Below are positions 32,974 through 40,853 of a stretch of 64,000 bases of DNA, piece by piece. Position numbers and translations under genes: made by a program. The stretch lies in NCBI GenBank assembly GCA_964410625.1, contig CAYPHY010000023.1, positions 9,576 through 73,575 on the forward strand, in the 5' to 3' direction. Below the pieces are notes generated by a model. That model was not told the DNA's origin and did not search any database. It saw only the letters and a list, made by a program, of their open reading frames with translations. This stretch comes from CAYPHY01 sp964410625. Its GTDB lineage: Bacteria; Chloroflexota; Anaerolineae; Promineifilales; Promineifilaceae. Within the stretch, counting starts at the first letter, position 1, and every line of letters starts with the position of its first letter.

Positions 32974-33840
32974 TCAGTCGAGTGAGAGCAAAACCAGGTT
33001 TTGAAGCTCGTCATCCAGAAGTTGTCGGCCGTCATATACGGACGTCAACCGGCTTATACTTCCTTGTGCATCAAGTTCTAGTGCAGTGATACCAAACTGC
33101 ACACCAAGCTTCGGGGAGCCAATCCACTCAAACCCGCCACCCAGATCGTTACCCACGATATGTCTCAGCTTAGCCCCTTCCCCAAATGGCGCTTGCGGCA
33201 GAATCCGACTCAGATAGCGCTCAATTTCAGCTCGACCCAACAGTTGAGTCCGAAGGGTCATATCTTCGTAAACCGCGTCATAAGTAAACAGACTTGAGGC
33301 TTCCTCGGCGTTCGCGGTTGCAAAAGCACCCTGGAGTTGACTGGAGATCGAACGGATTGTCGGTGATGCTGTCACATTGATGGAACTTTCTTTGAAGTCG
33401 GTTGGAAACTTTTCTTCGGGTGTTCGCAGTTTCTGGTAGAGATCAGCGTCTAATCTTCTGCCGTCCCAATAATCGGCCCAACGAACTATCTTTCCATCCT
33501 TGATATCAACCGCACCCAATAATCGCAGCTCGCCCCCAAACAACTCAGGTGTATCGGTAAAGGCGACGATTGCGCTATTAGCACCCCCGATAATGCGGGT
33601 GGGATAGGAGAGACCCTCGCCCCAATTTGGCATATATTGGACAAACAAATCTTGGACGATATCGAAGCCATCCATTGGCCAACCCAGGGTGACGTCCGTA
33701 TAAGTCACGAGGTGCGGAGAGAAATGCTCCATTGTCTCTGCAACGTCGTGACGACTCTTCGCAGTGAAAAAGGACGCAAAGAAGGTACGCACCTCATCTG
33801 ATGCATGACTGGTATCGACAATTTGAGGGTACATGAGCAT
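32974..33840 (-). CDS. Tandem SnoaL/NTF2-like domain protein
   Basis: Two NTF2-like (SnoaL) cone folds in one chain, about 15-145 and 165-288. The first has FFTAKSRHDVAETMEHFSPH, AVDIKDGKIVRWADYWDGRRL; the second has GAFATANAEEASSLFTYDAVYEDMT and ALELDAQGSISRLTSVYDGRQL. Both halves keep the family's acidic-plus-Trp/Tyr signature near the end (the WADYWD and TSVYD positions). Such proteins act as small-molecule isomerases, cyclases or hydroxylases. The exact start is unclear among ATG codons at 33846, 33840 and 33834; aggag spacing favours 33840. Confidence 0.7.
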   Translation of the reverse strand: MLMYPQIVDTSHASDEVRTFFASFFTAKSRHDVAETMEHFSPHLVTYTDVTLGWPMDGFDIVQDLFVQYMPNWGEGLSYPTRIIGGANSAIVAFTDTPELFGGELRLLGAVDIKDGKIVRWADYWDGRRLDADLYQKLRTPEEKFPTDFKESSINVTASPTIRSISSQLQGAFATANAEEASSLFTYDAVYEDMTLRTQLLGRAEIERYLSRILPQAPFGEGAKLRHIVGNDLGGGFEWIGSPKLGVQFGITALELDAQGSISRLTSVYDGRQLLDDELQNLVLLSLD

Positions 33841-34145
33841 CACCATTCTCCTGAATGAGAGCAACGCCTGCTCGAAGGCTCAACGCTATGATAAGCACTT
33901 TTACGACACTTTAGAGAAATCTGGTCGTTGTCCATGTCTCTCCCTCTGGGTGATTGTCATCGCAAGGGCGCAGATGGGGCAACTTGAATCGGGCTGACCG
34001 CTTTAGGGGTTCATACGGCATTATAACCTGGTCTGCCATTCATGCCATTTTAAAAGCATAATCAAAGCTGTTGGCCGAAATGGACAAAACAGCCTTCCGT
34101 TCAAAGCCAACAACGGTGTATCACCTCACAACGGGGGGAGGATCA
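33841..34145. other. Intergenic region of 305 bases
   Basis: No gene is seen. A minus-strand TATAAT at 34020-34025 could serve the SnoaL-like gene, but its -35 (ATGGCA at 34043-34048) is weak. The part nearest the VWA gene is unremarkable. Confidence 0.5.
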
Positions 34146-35372
34146 TTATGGACTCTGGATAAAAGAGGCGCCTGTTAGCGGGAAGCTGCGGCCGCCGCCC
34201 ACCCTTCTATCCCCCGACAAACCCGCCAGATGCACGCCTAAATCCTCCAAACTGGCGAGGTTGTGGACGGGGAGGAAGTCATCTATGTGGGGCAGGCAGG
34301 CCTGGATGCCGCGTGTCAGAGGCTCATAGCGGGGGGAGCCGAGGAGGGGGTTGAGCCAGATCAGGCGGTGGCAACTGCGCTGGAGGCGACAGATCTCCGT
34401 GCGTAGTAGCTCCACATCCCCACGATCCCAGCCGTCGCTGATGATCATCACAATCGCCCCACCGCCCAAGACACGCCGCGCCCAATCGTAATTGAAGCTT
34501 TTTAACGCCTCGCCGATGCGCGTGCCGCCCGACCAGTCGCTGACCGCTTTGCCCACGTCGCGCAGGGCGTGGTCAATGTTGCGCTGGCGAATCTGGCGGG
34601 TGATGCGCGTCAGGTGGGTGCTGAAGACAAAGGCCTCCACCGGCCGTTCCGCCCCGCCGGCCAACGAATAGATGAAGTGCAGCAGCAAGCGCGTATACCG
34701 TTCCATCGAACCGCTGATGTCGGCGATGACCACCAACGGCCGCGGCTTACTCTTTGGCCGTCGCGTTGGCCACTCCAACATCTCCCCCCCATAGCGCAAA
34801 TTGCGGCGCAGGCTACGGCGCAAGTCAGGGCGGTTGCCACGGCCGCTCTCCTGCCGCCGGGTCTGCCGTTCGCCCAACTCCCAGGTCATGGACTCAATGA
34901 AGCGCTTGACGGCCGCGACTTCCTCGCTGGTCAAATCGCCAAAATCCTTCTTGCGCAACACCTCATGCTGGCTATAGGTGCGCGTCACCTCGACCACTTC
35001 CAGGTCTACTTCCTCCCCTTCCTCTGGGTGGTGCTCTCCGTTTTGGTTCGGCTCCAGCAAGGGCGGAGCCTGGATGATGCGCGGCGGAGTTGGTTGATTG
35101 AGAGCGTAGAAGTAGGGGATTTCGATATATTGGTCCGTTGGCGCACGCCAAAAGAGGCGAAAGGCTTCGTCAAACAGCGGCAAATCATCCCGTTCATGCA
35201 CCAACAATGACCGCGCCGTATGGTAGAAGTCGTCGCGGTTGCCAACCTCAACAAACTCCAACGCCTGCACCAGATCAATCATCCGCCCCGGATTGACATC
35301 CAGCCCCAAAGCGCGGAGGAGACGGCCGAACAAAACCAGATTATGCAGTAAATTACCGGATGGATTGTTCAT
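34146..35372 (-). CDS. VWA-domain protein, CoxE-like
   Basis: Works with the MoxR ATPase encoded just upstream in a chaperone pair thought to mature metal cofactor enzymes or complexes. The N-terminal CoxE-like region (about 1-185) contains LGLDVNPGRMIDLVQALEFV and FDEAFRLFWRAP. The VWA domain (about 210-390) has the MIDAS motif VVIADISGSMERY (DxSxS), a Thr in the SGGTRIGEAL loop, and IISDGWDRGD as the last metal ligand. 408 residues. It follows the MoxR gene after 76 bases on the same strand, with a word-repeat hairpin between. Confidence 0.87.
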   Translation of the reverse strand: MNNPSGNLLHNLVLFGRLLRALGLDVNPGRMIDLVQALEFVEVGNRDDFYHTARSLLVHERDDLPLFDEAFRLFWRAPTDQYIEIPYFYALNQPTPPRIIQAPPLLEPNQNGEHHPEEGEEVDLEVVEVTRTYSQHEVLRKKDFGDLTSEEVAAVKRFIESMTWELGERQTRRQESGRGNRPDLRRSLRRNLRYGGEMLEWPTRRPKSKPRPLVVIADISGSMERYTRLLLHFIYSLAGGAERPVEAFVFSTHLTRITRQIRQRNIDHALRDVGKAVSDWSGGTRIGEALKSFNYDWARRVLGGGAIVMIISDGWDRGDVELLRTEICRLQRSCHRLIWLNPLLGSPRYEPLTRGIQACLPHIDDFLPVHNLASLEDLGVHLAGLSGDRRVGGGRSFPLTGASFIQSP

Positions 35373-35375
35373 TTT

Positions 35376-35445
35376 AAGGATGAAGGCTGAAGGATGAAGG
35401 CTGAAAAGAATTCATTTCATCCTTCAGCCCTCACCCTTCATCCCT
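35376..35445. repeat. Word-repeat hairpin (gatgaaggctgaag class) between moxR and VWA genes
   Basis: The left arm aaggatgaaggctgaaggat with gaaggctgaa pairs with the right arm tttcatccttcagccctcac with ccttcatcc. The arms lie between the stop of the MoxR gene and the start of the VWA gene. Confidence 0.8.
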
Positions 35446-35448
35446 TTG

Positions 35449-36339
35449 CTATCCTAATGCCTGGGCACGTTCGATAAGCTGCTTCGTTGTTTCGCCGTTG
35501 ACGCGGGTGATGTCATCCTGGTACTTGAGGATCACGCCGAGGGTGTCCTGTACCACCTCCACCGTCAACGCCTGTTGATCCAAGGCGACGAGCGCGGCCG
35601 TCCAGTCCAGCGTCTCCGCCACCCCCGGCACTTTATAGAGATCGCGTTCGCGCAACTCCTGGATGAACTGCGTGATCTGCCGCGCCAACTGCTCCGGCGC
35701 GTCCGGCACTTTGGCGAGAACGATTTCCAGCTCCTTCTCAAAGGTGGGATAGTTGATCCAGTAATAGATGCAACGCCGCTTCAGCGCGTCGTGGACTTCG
35801 CGGGTGCGGTTGGAGGTTAGCACGACCACCGGCGGCCGTTCGGCGCGGATTGTGCCAATCTCCGGGATGGTGATCTGGAAGTCGGAGAGGATTTCCAGCA
35901 GGAAGGCTTCAAACTCTTCGTCGCTGCGGTCTACTTCGTCAATCAAGAGGACGGGAGGGCGGCCGTCGGTGCTCTTTTCCAGCGCGGTCAGCAGCGGCCG
36001 TGACAACAAATAATCAGGTCCAAACAACTCCGACTCACGTGCATGTTCCCCCCGCGCTTCTAGCAGGCGAATGTGGAGCATCTGCCGCGTATAGTTCCAC
36101 TCATACACGGCCTGGTTGATGTCCAACCCTTCGTAACATTGCAGGCGAATCAGCTCAGTGTCTAGTATCTGGGCAATGGTTTTGGCGATCTCCGTCTTGC
36201 CCACGCCCGGCTCCCCTTCCAGGAAGAGCGGGCGGCGCAACTTGAGCGCGAGGAAGACGGCCGTCGCTAAACCACGGTCGGCGACGTAGAGTTGTTCTCG
36301 TAAAGCGATCTGTAGTGTGTCAATTGAATTGAATTGCAT
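35449..36339 (-). CDS. MoxR-type AAA+ ATPase
   Basis: ATPase of the MoxR/CoxD group that remodels its client together with the VWA protein. Walker A is GEPGVGKTEIAK (about 41-52), Walker B is VLLIDEVDRSDEEFEAFLLE, and sensor 1 is VVLTSNRTREVHDALKRRC with the Arg finger region. 296 residues. The -10 box TATAAT lies seven bases before the ATG with no ribosome site, so translation is probably leaderless. With the VWA gene it forms one operon. Confidence 0.92.
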   Translation of the reverse strand: MQFNSIDTLQIALREQLYVADRGLATAVFLALKLRRPLFLEGEPGVGKTEIAKTIAQILDTELIRLQCYEGLDINQAVYEWNYTRQMLHIRLLEARGEHARESELFGPDYLLSRPLLTALEKSTDGRPPVLLIDEVDRSDEEFEAFLLEILSDFQITIPEIGTIRAERPPVVVLTSNRTREVHDALKRRCIYYWINYPTFEKELEIVLAKVPDAPEQLARQITQFIQELRERDLYKVPGVAETLDWTAALVALDQQALTVEVVQDTLGVILKYQDDITRVNGETTKQLIERAQALG

Positions 36340-36346
36340 AAATAAT

Positions 36347-36352
36347 ATTATA
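36347..36352 (-). promoter_or_regulatory. -10 box, leaderless start of the moxR-like gene
   Basis: TATAAT on the minus strand, seven bases before the ATG at 36339. Confidence 0.5.
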
Positions 36353-36354
36353 GT

Positions 36355-36458
36355 ACGCAGATTGGCGCAGATGCTACGCTGATGAACGCGGATTTTATAT
36401 CAAGCGGCCTAAAACATAATCAGCGACAATCAGCGTTGTATCAGCGAAAATCTGCGTT
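36355..36458. repeat. Word-repeat hairpin (cgcagatt / aatctgcg class)
   Basis: The left arm acgcagattggcgcagatgc with gctgatgaacgcgga pairs with the right arm aatcagcgttgtatcagcga with aaatctgcgt. The same class is at 58604-58701. Confidence 0.78.
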
Positions 36459-36463
36459 CCTTC

Positions 36464-37234
36464 TTACTGTGCCGTAAACCCGCCATCTACCGGCAATACG
36501 GCCCCCGTCACAAAGGAAGCGGCATCGGAGAGTAGCCAGAGAACGGCCGCCGCCACCTCTTCCGGCTCGGCCAACCGACGGCTGGGGTTCGAGCGAATCA
36601 CCGCCTCTTCAAAGCGCGGGAATTGAGCAAAGGCGCGTTCAGCCAGCGGCGTGCGCGTAAAGGAAGGGGCAACGGCATTGACGCGGATGTTCGAGCGGGT
36701 ATATTCGACGGCCGCCGAGCGTGTCAGCGCCACCACGCCATGCTTGGCCGCGCTATAGGCGGCCATACTGTGCGCCCCAATCACGCCGGCAACGGAGGCG
36801 GTATTGACAATCGCCCCACCGCCCTGGCGTGCCATCTGCTGAATTTCCGCCTTCATGCACAGCCAGACCCCTTTGAGGTTGACGGCCAACACCTGGTCGA
36901 ATATCGTTTCCTCAATATCGGCCGTCCGTGCCAACACCCCTTCAATCCCAGCATTATTAAAGGCGCAATCCAGGCGGCCGAAGCGGACCACCGTCTCATC
37001 CACCAAATGTTGTACCTGGTCGGCCTGGGAGACATCGGTCTGGACAAAGAGGGAACGGCCGCCGCGATCATGAATCTGCTTCACCGTTTCTTCCCCTGCC
37101 TCAATCGCCACATCAGCCACAACCACACTCGCGCCAGCTTCCGCCAACGCCAGAGCGACGACGCGGCCGATGCCCCCACCCCCGCCCGTCACCAAAGTAA
37201 CCTTGTTGTCAAATTGAAGCGGTAATGTGTTCAT
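36464..37234 (-). CDS. Short-chain dehydrogenase/reductase
   Basis: A classical SDR that oxidises or reduces a hydroxyl or keto group with NAD(P). It has the cofactor motif TGGGGGIGR (17-25), the NNAG motif, the catalytic Ser in NTASVAG, the YSAAK Tyr/Lys, and the LAEPEEVAAAVLWLLSDAASFVTGAVLPVDGGF tail typical of the family. An Asp after the second strand (VVVADVAIEA) favours NAD. 256 residues, normal. The -10 box lies nine bases before the ATG; no ribosome site. Substrate unknown. Confidence 0.88.
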   Translation of the reverse strand: MNTLPLQFDNKVTLVTGGGGGIGRVVALALAEAGASVVVADVAIEAGEETVKQIHDRGGRSLFVQTDVSQADQVQHLVDETVVRFGRLDCAFNNAGIEGVLARTADIEETIFDQVLAVNLKGVWLCMKAEIQQMARQGGGAIVNTASVAGVIGAHSMAAYSAAKHGVVALTRSAAVEYTRSNIRVNAVAPSFTRTPLAERAFAQFPRFEEAVIRSNPSRRLAEPEEVAAAVLWLLSDAASFVTGAVLPVDGGFTAQ

Positions 37235-37243
37235 TGTTTGGGT

Positions 37244-37249
37244 ATTATA
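37244..37249 (-). promoter_or_regulatory. -10 box close to the SDR start
   Basis: TATAAT on the minus strand, nine bases before the ATG at 37234. Confidence 0.45.
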
Positions 37250-37334
37250 GTGCTATCGCATCCAATCGCCACCCGCAAACCATCTTCGATTGTCTGCTCA
37301 ATTCATTGTTTTCAGTCAATTGGGAGGAAGCAAG

Positions 37335-37871
37335 ATGTCACACATCACATTAGTCAGGCTTCGATTAGGAATTGTAACAATACTTTTACTGTTCTTGATA
37401 GCAGGTTGCACACCAACCGCATCAACCATATCAACGACATCAACAACACCGCCAGAAGATACGGGGGCAGACTATCTCTTGACAGCGACCGCAGTTGTCC
37501 CTGTCACTAGCGAGCCAGACCCTCTGACTGGCACACGCTGGGAATTAGTCGCTTTTGAAAGCAGGGAAATCGTACCGACTATTTCTGATCAGCCCCGGCC
37601 TTTCATTGAATTCAATCAGGGTCTTCTAGCCTTACGAAATACCTGCAATGGCCCTGGGGGACACTATCTGCTTGAGAATGAGCAAATCACGATCACATTT
37701 GCTGAAATGACTGCAATGGACTGTTCCGACGAGCTGGGTTCCGACATTATGGAAGTAGAAAGTGCATTTTTCGCGGCAATGTCGACGTTTGAATCGTATT
37801 CCATTGAGGACGACCAGCTTCGTATCCAATATGCAGATGGCGAAATATTGTTTCGCCGTTTAGGAGAATAG
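37335..37871 (+). CDS. META-domain lipoprotein (HslJ-like)
   Basis: A 178-residue lipoprotein. The signal peptide ends in FLIAGC (Cys about 26). A Thr/Ser-rich linker follows, then a META domain (about 70-178) with LTGTRWELVAFE, FNQGLLALRNTCNGPGGHY and AFFAAMSTFESYSIEDDQLRI. The two Cys residues (NTCNGP and AMDCSD) fit the usual META disulfide-like pair. Its role in stress or envelope function is inferred only from the HslJ family. Start set by gggagg nine bases before the ATG at 37335. Confidence 0.83.
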   Translation: MSHITLVRLRLGIVTILLLFLIAGCTPTASTISTTSTTPPEDTGADYLLTATAVVPVTSEPDPLTGTRWELVAFESREIVPTISDQPRPFIEFNQGLLALRNTCNGPGGHYLLENEQITITFAEMTAMDCSDELGSDIMEVESAFFAAMSTFESYSIEDDQLRIQYADGEILFRRLGE

Positions 37872-37891
37872 CGCCACCCTCCCGCCGCTAA

Positions 37892-37932
37892 ACCAAACAG
37901 CCAACGCCCGCTGTGGGCGTTGGCTGTTTGGT
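37892..37932. terminator. Bidirectional terminator between META lipoprotein and sulfurtransferase genes
   Basis: Perfect 18-bp stem (37892-37909 with 37915-37932) and a five-base loop gctgt, between convergent genes. No long T-run on either strand. Confidence 0.8.
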
Positions 37933-37952
37933 CAATTGCGGTCAAGCAGCTG

Positions 37953-38807
37953 TTAGCGCTCTATCGGCACACCAATGGAGCTGCCCCACTCTGTCCAGGA
38001 GCCATCATAATTGCGGACGTTGGGATAACCCAACAAATAGTGGAGGACAAACCAGGTGTGGGAGGAACGCTCCCCAATGCGGCAGTAGGCGATCACCTCT
38101 TTGTCCGGCGTAATGCCCTTGCTGCCATATATATTGCGCAGTTCCTCGGCCGACTTAAACGTGCCATCATCACGCACCGCCTGCCCCCAGGAGATGTTGG
38201 CCGCGCCGGGGATGTGGCCGCCACGTTGCGCCCCTTCCTGTGGCAGTTCGGCCGGGGCCAGCAATTCGCCGGAAAATTCCCCTGGCGACCGCACATCCAC
38301 CAACGCCCGGTCGGGATTGTTGATGCTTTCTTCCACAAAGCTGCGGAAGGCGCGCAAATCGTTGTTCGGTTCCTGGGCCGTATAGGTGGTGGCCGGATAG
38401 CTCGGTACGTCGGTGCTTAGTTCGCGCCCTTCGGCCAGCCACTTCTTGCGGCCGCCATCCATCAAGCGCACATCCTCATGTCCATACATCTTGAACAACC
38501 AGAAGGCGAAGGTCGCAAACCAGTTGTTCATATCCCCATAGAGAATCACCGTGGTGTCGTTGCTGATCCCGGAACGACCGAGCAACGCTTCAAACGCCGC
38601 CTTATCAGGAACATCGCGCCGTAGGGTATCTTGGGTATCCTTTTTCCAACTCCACCCAATTGCGCCAGGGATATGGCCGCTATCATAGGCGCTGGTGTCC
38701 ACGCTAACCTCGACCAGGCGAACGTTGTCATCATTGAGATGTTCGGCCACCCAATCTGTATCAACTAAAACTTCCTCATGTGCAAACTTGCTTCCATTAT
38801 CTGTCAT
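37953..38807 (-). CDS. Thiosulfate/3-mercaptopyruvate sulfurtransferase (tandem rhodanese)
   Basis: Transfers sulfane sulfur to cyanide or another acceptor. Two rhodanese domains: an inactive N-terminal one (about 15-130; [34 protein letters not shown]) and a catalytic C-terminal one with Cys in [20 protein letters not shown] is the form seen in thiosulfate-type enzymes; the 3-mercaptopyruvate type usually reads CGSGVT. The protein has 284 residues and ends in the typical [10 protein letters not shown]. Ribosome site aaaggag before the ATG. Confidence 0.92.
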   Translation of the reverse strand: MTDNGSKFAHEEVLVDTDWVAEHLNDDNVRLVEVSVDTSAYDSGHIPGAIGWSWKKDTQDTLRRDVPDKAAFEALLGRSGISNDTTVILYGDMNNWFATFAFWLFKMYGHEDVRLMDGGRKKWLAEGRELSTDVPSYPATTYTAQEPNNDLRAFRSFVEESINNPDRALVDVRSPGEFSGELLAPAELPQEGAQRGGHIPGAANISWGQAVRDDGTFKSAEELRNIYGSKGITPDKEVIAYCRIGERSSHTWFVLHYLLGYPNVRNYDGSWTEWGSSIGVPIER

Positions 38808-39030
38808 TGTTTATTCTCCTTTGTAAACACAGTTGTACATACAGTTTATGCGAAGCACACGGTACAGCGGATCACCCTAAATTTACTTGAGTTCTCTCAT
38901 TTTGCCTAATTTTTTATGTTAGGTCTAGGGAGCAACCACAAGGATTGCCAATCAACGGAAAATGTGTCGAAAATCGGGAAGATCGGGAATAAATTAGCAC
39001 AAATGTTCCATTATGGTTTATAATGTCTTT
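38808..39030. other. Intergenic region upstream of the sulfurtransferase gene
   Basis: AT-rich. It must hold the minus-strand promoter of the sulfurtransferase gene, though none is clear, and the plus-strand -10 TATAAT (39019-39024) of the candidate RNA. A -35 is weak (TTAGCA, 38994-38999, 19-base spacer). No coding frame is convincing. Confidence 0.5.
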
Positions 39031-39152
39031 ATTGCGAAAGTGGCCGATGGCTCCTCTACCCTACCGAACAGACCTCCCTGACCGCCTGCGGGCTGCCGGC
39101 AGCCAAAACAACGACCCGCTTCCTCCTCTCCGACCGTCGGCCGCTTTCTCGC
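39031..39152 (+). ncRNA. Candidate structured non-coding RNA
   Basis: A 15-bp closing helix joins 39036-39050 (gaaagtggccgatgg) to 39134-39148 (ccgtcggccgctttc). It is unbroken on the plus strand if two G-U pairs are allowed; on the minus strand these become A-C mismatches, which favours plus-strand transcription. Two more base pairs lie outside a bulge. An apical GC hairpin (gcggg/cccgc enclosing ctg-ccgg-cag) and two pyrimidine-rich internal loops fill the inside. TATAAT at 39019-39024 lies seven bases before the expected start. No known family is recognised. Confidence 0.4.
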
Positions 39153-39161
39153 ATTCAAAAA

Positions 39162-39221
39162 CAACAGCGGATGGAGAAATAAACGGATAGAAAAGTTATC
39201 CGCTTATTTCCCCATCCGTTG
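39162..39221. repeat. Word-repeat hairpin (caacggatgg class) at the malQ end
   Basis: The left arm caacagcggatggagaaata with aacggata and the right arm tatccgcttatttccccatc with cgttg are complementary over about 25 bases. It could end both the candidate RNA (plus) and malQ (minus, stop at 39226). Confidence 0.8.
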
Positions 39222-39225
39222 TCGT

Positions 39226-40746
39226 TTATTCCTCCTGCGGCCGCCGCCCATACAACGCCGCAAAGTCCGCCAGGCCCCGCGCAATGCCGGGGAACCGCTG
39301 GCGGAAGGTGGTCGAAGTAAACCGCCAACGCCAATAACCGCCCACCTTGCCGGGGAAATTCATCCGCGCCTCATTGCCCAACGACAGTAAATCTTGCATC
39401 GGCACGACCGCGAAATTCGCCACCGAGGCATGGGCCAGGCGGATCATGTCCCAGGCGATGTCTTGCCCCGACACCGCCAGATAACGGCGCACAAAGTCGC
39501 GCTCTTTCTCGCTGGCGTTGACATACCAGCCGACCGTTGTCTCGTTGTCGTGTGTGCCGGTATAGACGACACAATCTTTATCATAGGTATAGGGCAGAAA
39601 CTCATTCTTCTGGTCGCCACCAAAGGCAAACTGCAACACCTTCATACCCGGAAAACCGAATTGCTCGCGCATTTCGACGACGCCAGGCGTGATCACCCCC
39701 AGGTCTTCGGCGATGATCGGCAACTCGCCCAAGCGCTGGTGCAGGGCCTCAAAGAACGCTGGCCCTGGCCCCGGGACCCAACGGCCGCGCACGGCCGTCG
39801 GCTCGCTGGCAGGAATCTCCCAATACGCCTCAAAGCCACGAAAATGGTCAATCCGCACGATGTCGGCCTGGACAAAGCACATGTGCAGCCGTGCTGCCCA
39901 CCAGGTGTACTCATCCTCGGCCATCTTATCCCAGCGGTAGAGGGGGTTGCCCCAGCGTTGTCCCGTCTCGCTAAAGTAGTCGGGCGGCACCCCGGCGATC
40001 ACCGTTGGCGAGCCGTCCTCATCCAAATAAAACAGTTCAGGGTTGGCCCACACATCCGCGCTGTCAAAGGCGACAAAGATGGGGATGTCGCCGATGATGC
40101 GAATGCCGCGCTCGTTGGCGTAAGCCTTCAGCTCCAACCACTGCTTAAAGAAGAGGAACTGCTGAAACTTATATTGCTGAACATCCTCGGCCGTTTCCTT
40201 TGCCCAGCGTTCCATCGCCTCCGGTTCCCGCCGGGCGATGTCCTGCGGCCAGGTGTTCCACACCCCACCCTCGACATCCACATGTCGCGCCTTGATGGCC
40301 ATGAACAGCGCGTAATCGTCCAGCCAATAGGCCATGCGATCACAAAACAGTTCGAAGTCTTCCCGCTGGGCGGCCGTCCCATGCTGGCGGAAGTGGGCAA
40401 AGGCCTGGCGCAAAAGCCCCTGCTTATACTCAATCACCGGCCCATAGTCCACCTCATGCTCTGGGAAGGGGGGCACGTTGCCAACGGCCGACGCCGGAAG
40501 ATAGCCGTCTTCCACCAGCCGATCGGGGCTGACCAATAAGGCATTACCCGCAAATGAAGAAAAACACTGATAAGGGGAATCCCCATACCCTGTTGGCCCC
40601 AGTGGCAAGATTTGCCACAAGGTTTGATCGGCCGCAAACAAGAAGTCCACAAAATCATATGCAGCTTGCCCCAGGTCGCCAATCCCGTAGCGGCCGGGTA
40701 AGCTGGTTGGGTGAAGCAGTACACCCGCAGAACGTTCGAAGGACAT
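39226..40746 (-). CDS. malQ: 4-alpha-glucanotransferase (amylomaltase)
   Basis: Transfers maltooligosyl units between alpha-1,4-glucans in glycogen and maltodextrin breakdown. GH77 signature segments: SAGVLLHPTSLPGRYGIGDLG at the N-terminus, DIVRIDHFRGFEAYWEIP with the nucleophile Asp, IIAEDLGVITPGV with the acid/base Glu, and TGTHDNETTVGWY with the third acidic residue. 506 residues, the bacterial length. Ribosome site ggagag before the ATG. It is followed upstream by glgA on the same strand, so glycogen turnover genes are grouped. Confidence 0.95.
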   Translation of the reverse strand: MSFERSAGVLLHPTSLPGRYGIGDLGQAAYDFVDFLFAADQTLWQILPLGPTGYGDSPYQCFSSFAGNALLVSPDRLVEDGYLPASAVGNVPPFPEHEVDYGPVIEYKQGLLRQAFAHFRQHGTAAQREDFELFCDRMAYWLDDYALFMAIKARHVDVEGGVWNTWPQDIARREPEAMERWAKETAEDVQQYKFQQFLFFKQWLELKAYANERGIRIIGDIPIFVAFDSADVWANPELFYLDEDGSPTVIAGVPPDYFSETGQRWGNPLYRWDKMAEDEYTWWAARLHMCFVQADIVRIDHFRGFEAYWEIPASEPTAVRGRWVPGPGPAFFEALHQRLGELPIIAEDLGVITPGVVEMREQFGFPGMKVLQFAFGGDQKNEFLPYTYDKDCVVYTGTHDNETTVGWYVNASEKERDFVRRYLAVSGQDIAWDMIRLAHASVANFAVVPMQDLLSLGNEARMNFPGKVGGYWRWRFTSTTFRQRFPGIARGLADFAALYGRRPQEE

Positions 40747-40762
40747 GGTTCTCTCCTAACTC

Positions 40763-40850
40763 AGTAAGTCGGCAGTCGGCGGTGAGTACACCGCTTGGCA
40801 GCAAAATGGTAAACTGACTACTGCCCACTGTCAACTGCCAACTGATTACC
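40763..40850. repeat. Word-repeat hairpin with AGTA-loop palindrome
   Basis: The left arm cagtaagtcggcagtcggcg leads into the palindrome GCGGTGAGTACACCGC (40779-40794). The right arm is actgactactgcccactgtc with aactgccaactg. The palindrome differs from that at 14285-14300 (GCGCTGAGTACAGCGC) only by one compensated base pair. Confidence 0.78.
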
Positions 40851-40853
40851 CCA

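Noticed and set aside
32741..33089. Small open frames between the SnoaL-like and FAD genes (both strands, 67-90 codons)
   Set aside because: Overlap the genes on either side, lack ribosome sites, and show no recognisable domain.
39019..39152. Assigning the candidate RNA to 6S, SRP, RNase P or a known riboswitch
   Set aside because: The closed rod shape is suggestive, but none of the family-specific sequence motifs that I know could be found, so it is left unnamed.
39394..40539. Long open frame (381 codons) opposite malQ
   Set aside because: Exactly antisense to conserved catalytic regions of MalQ. Its translation shows no domain and is a mirror of GC-rich codons.
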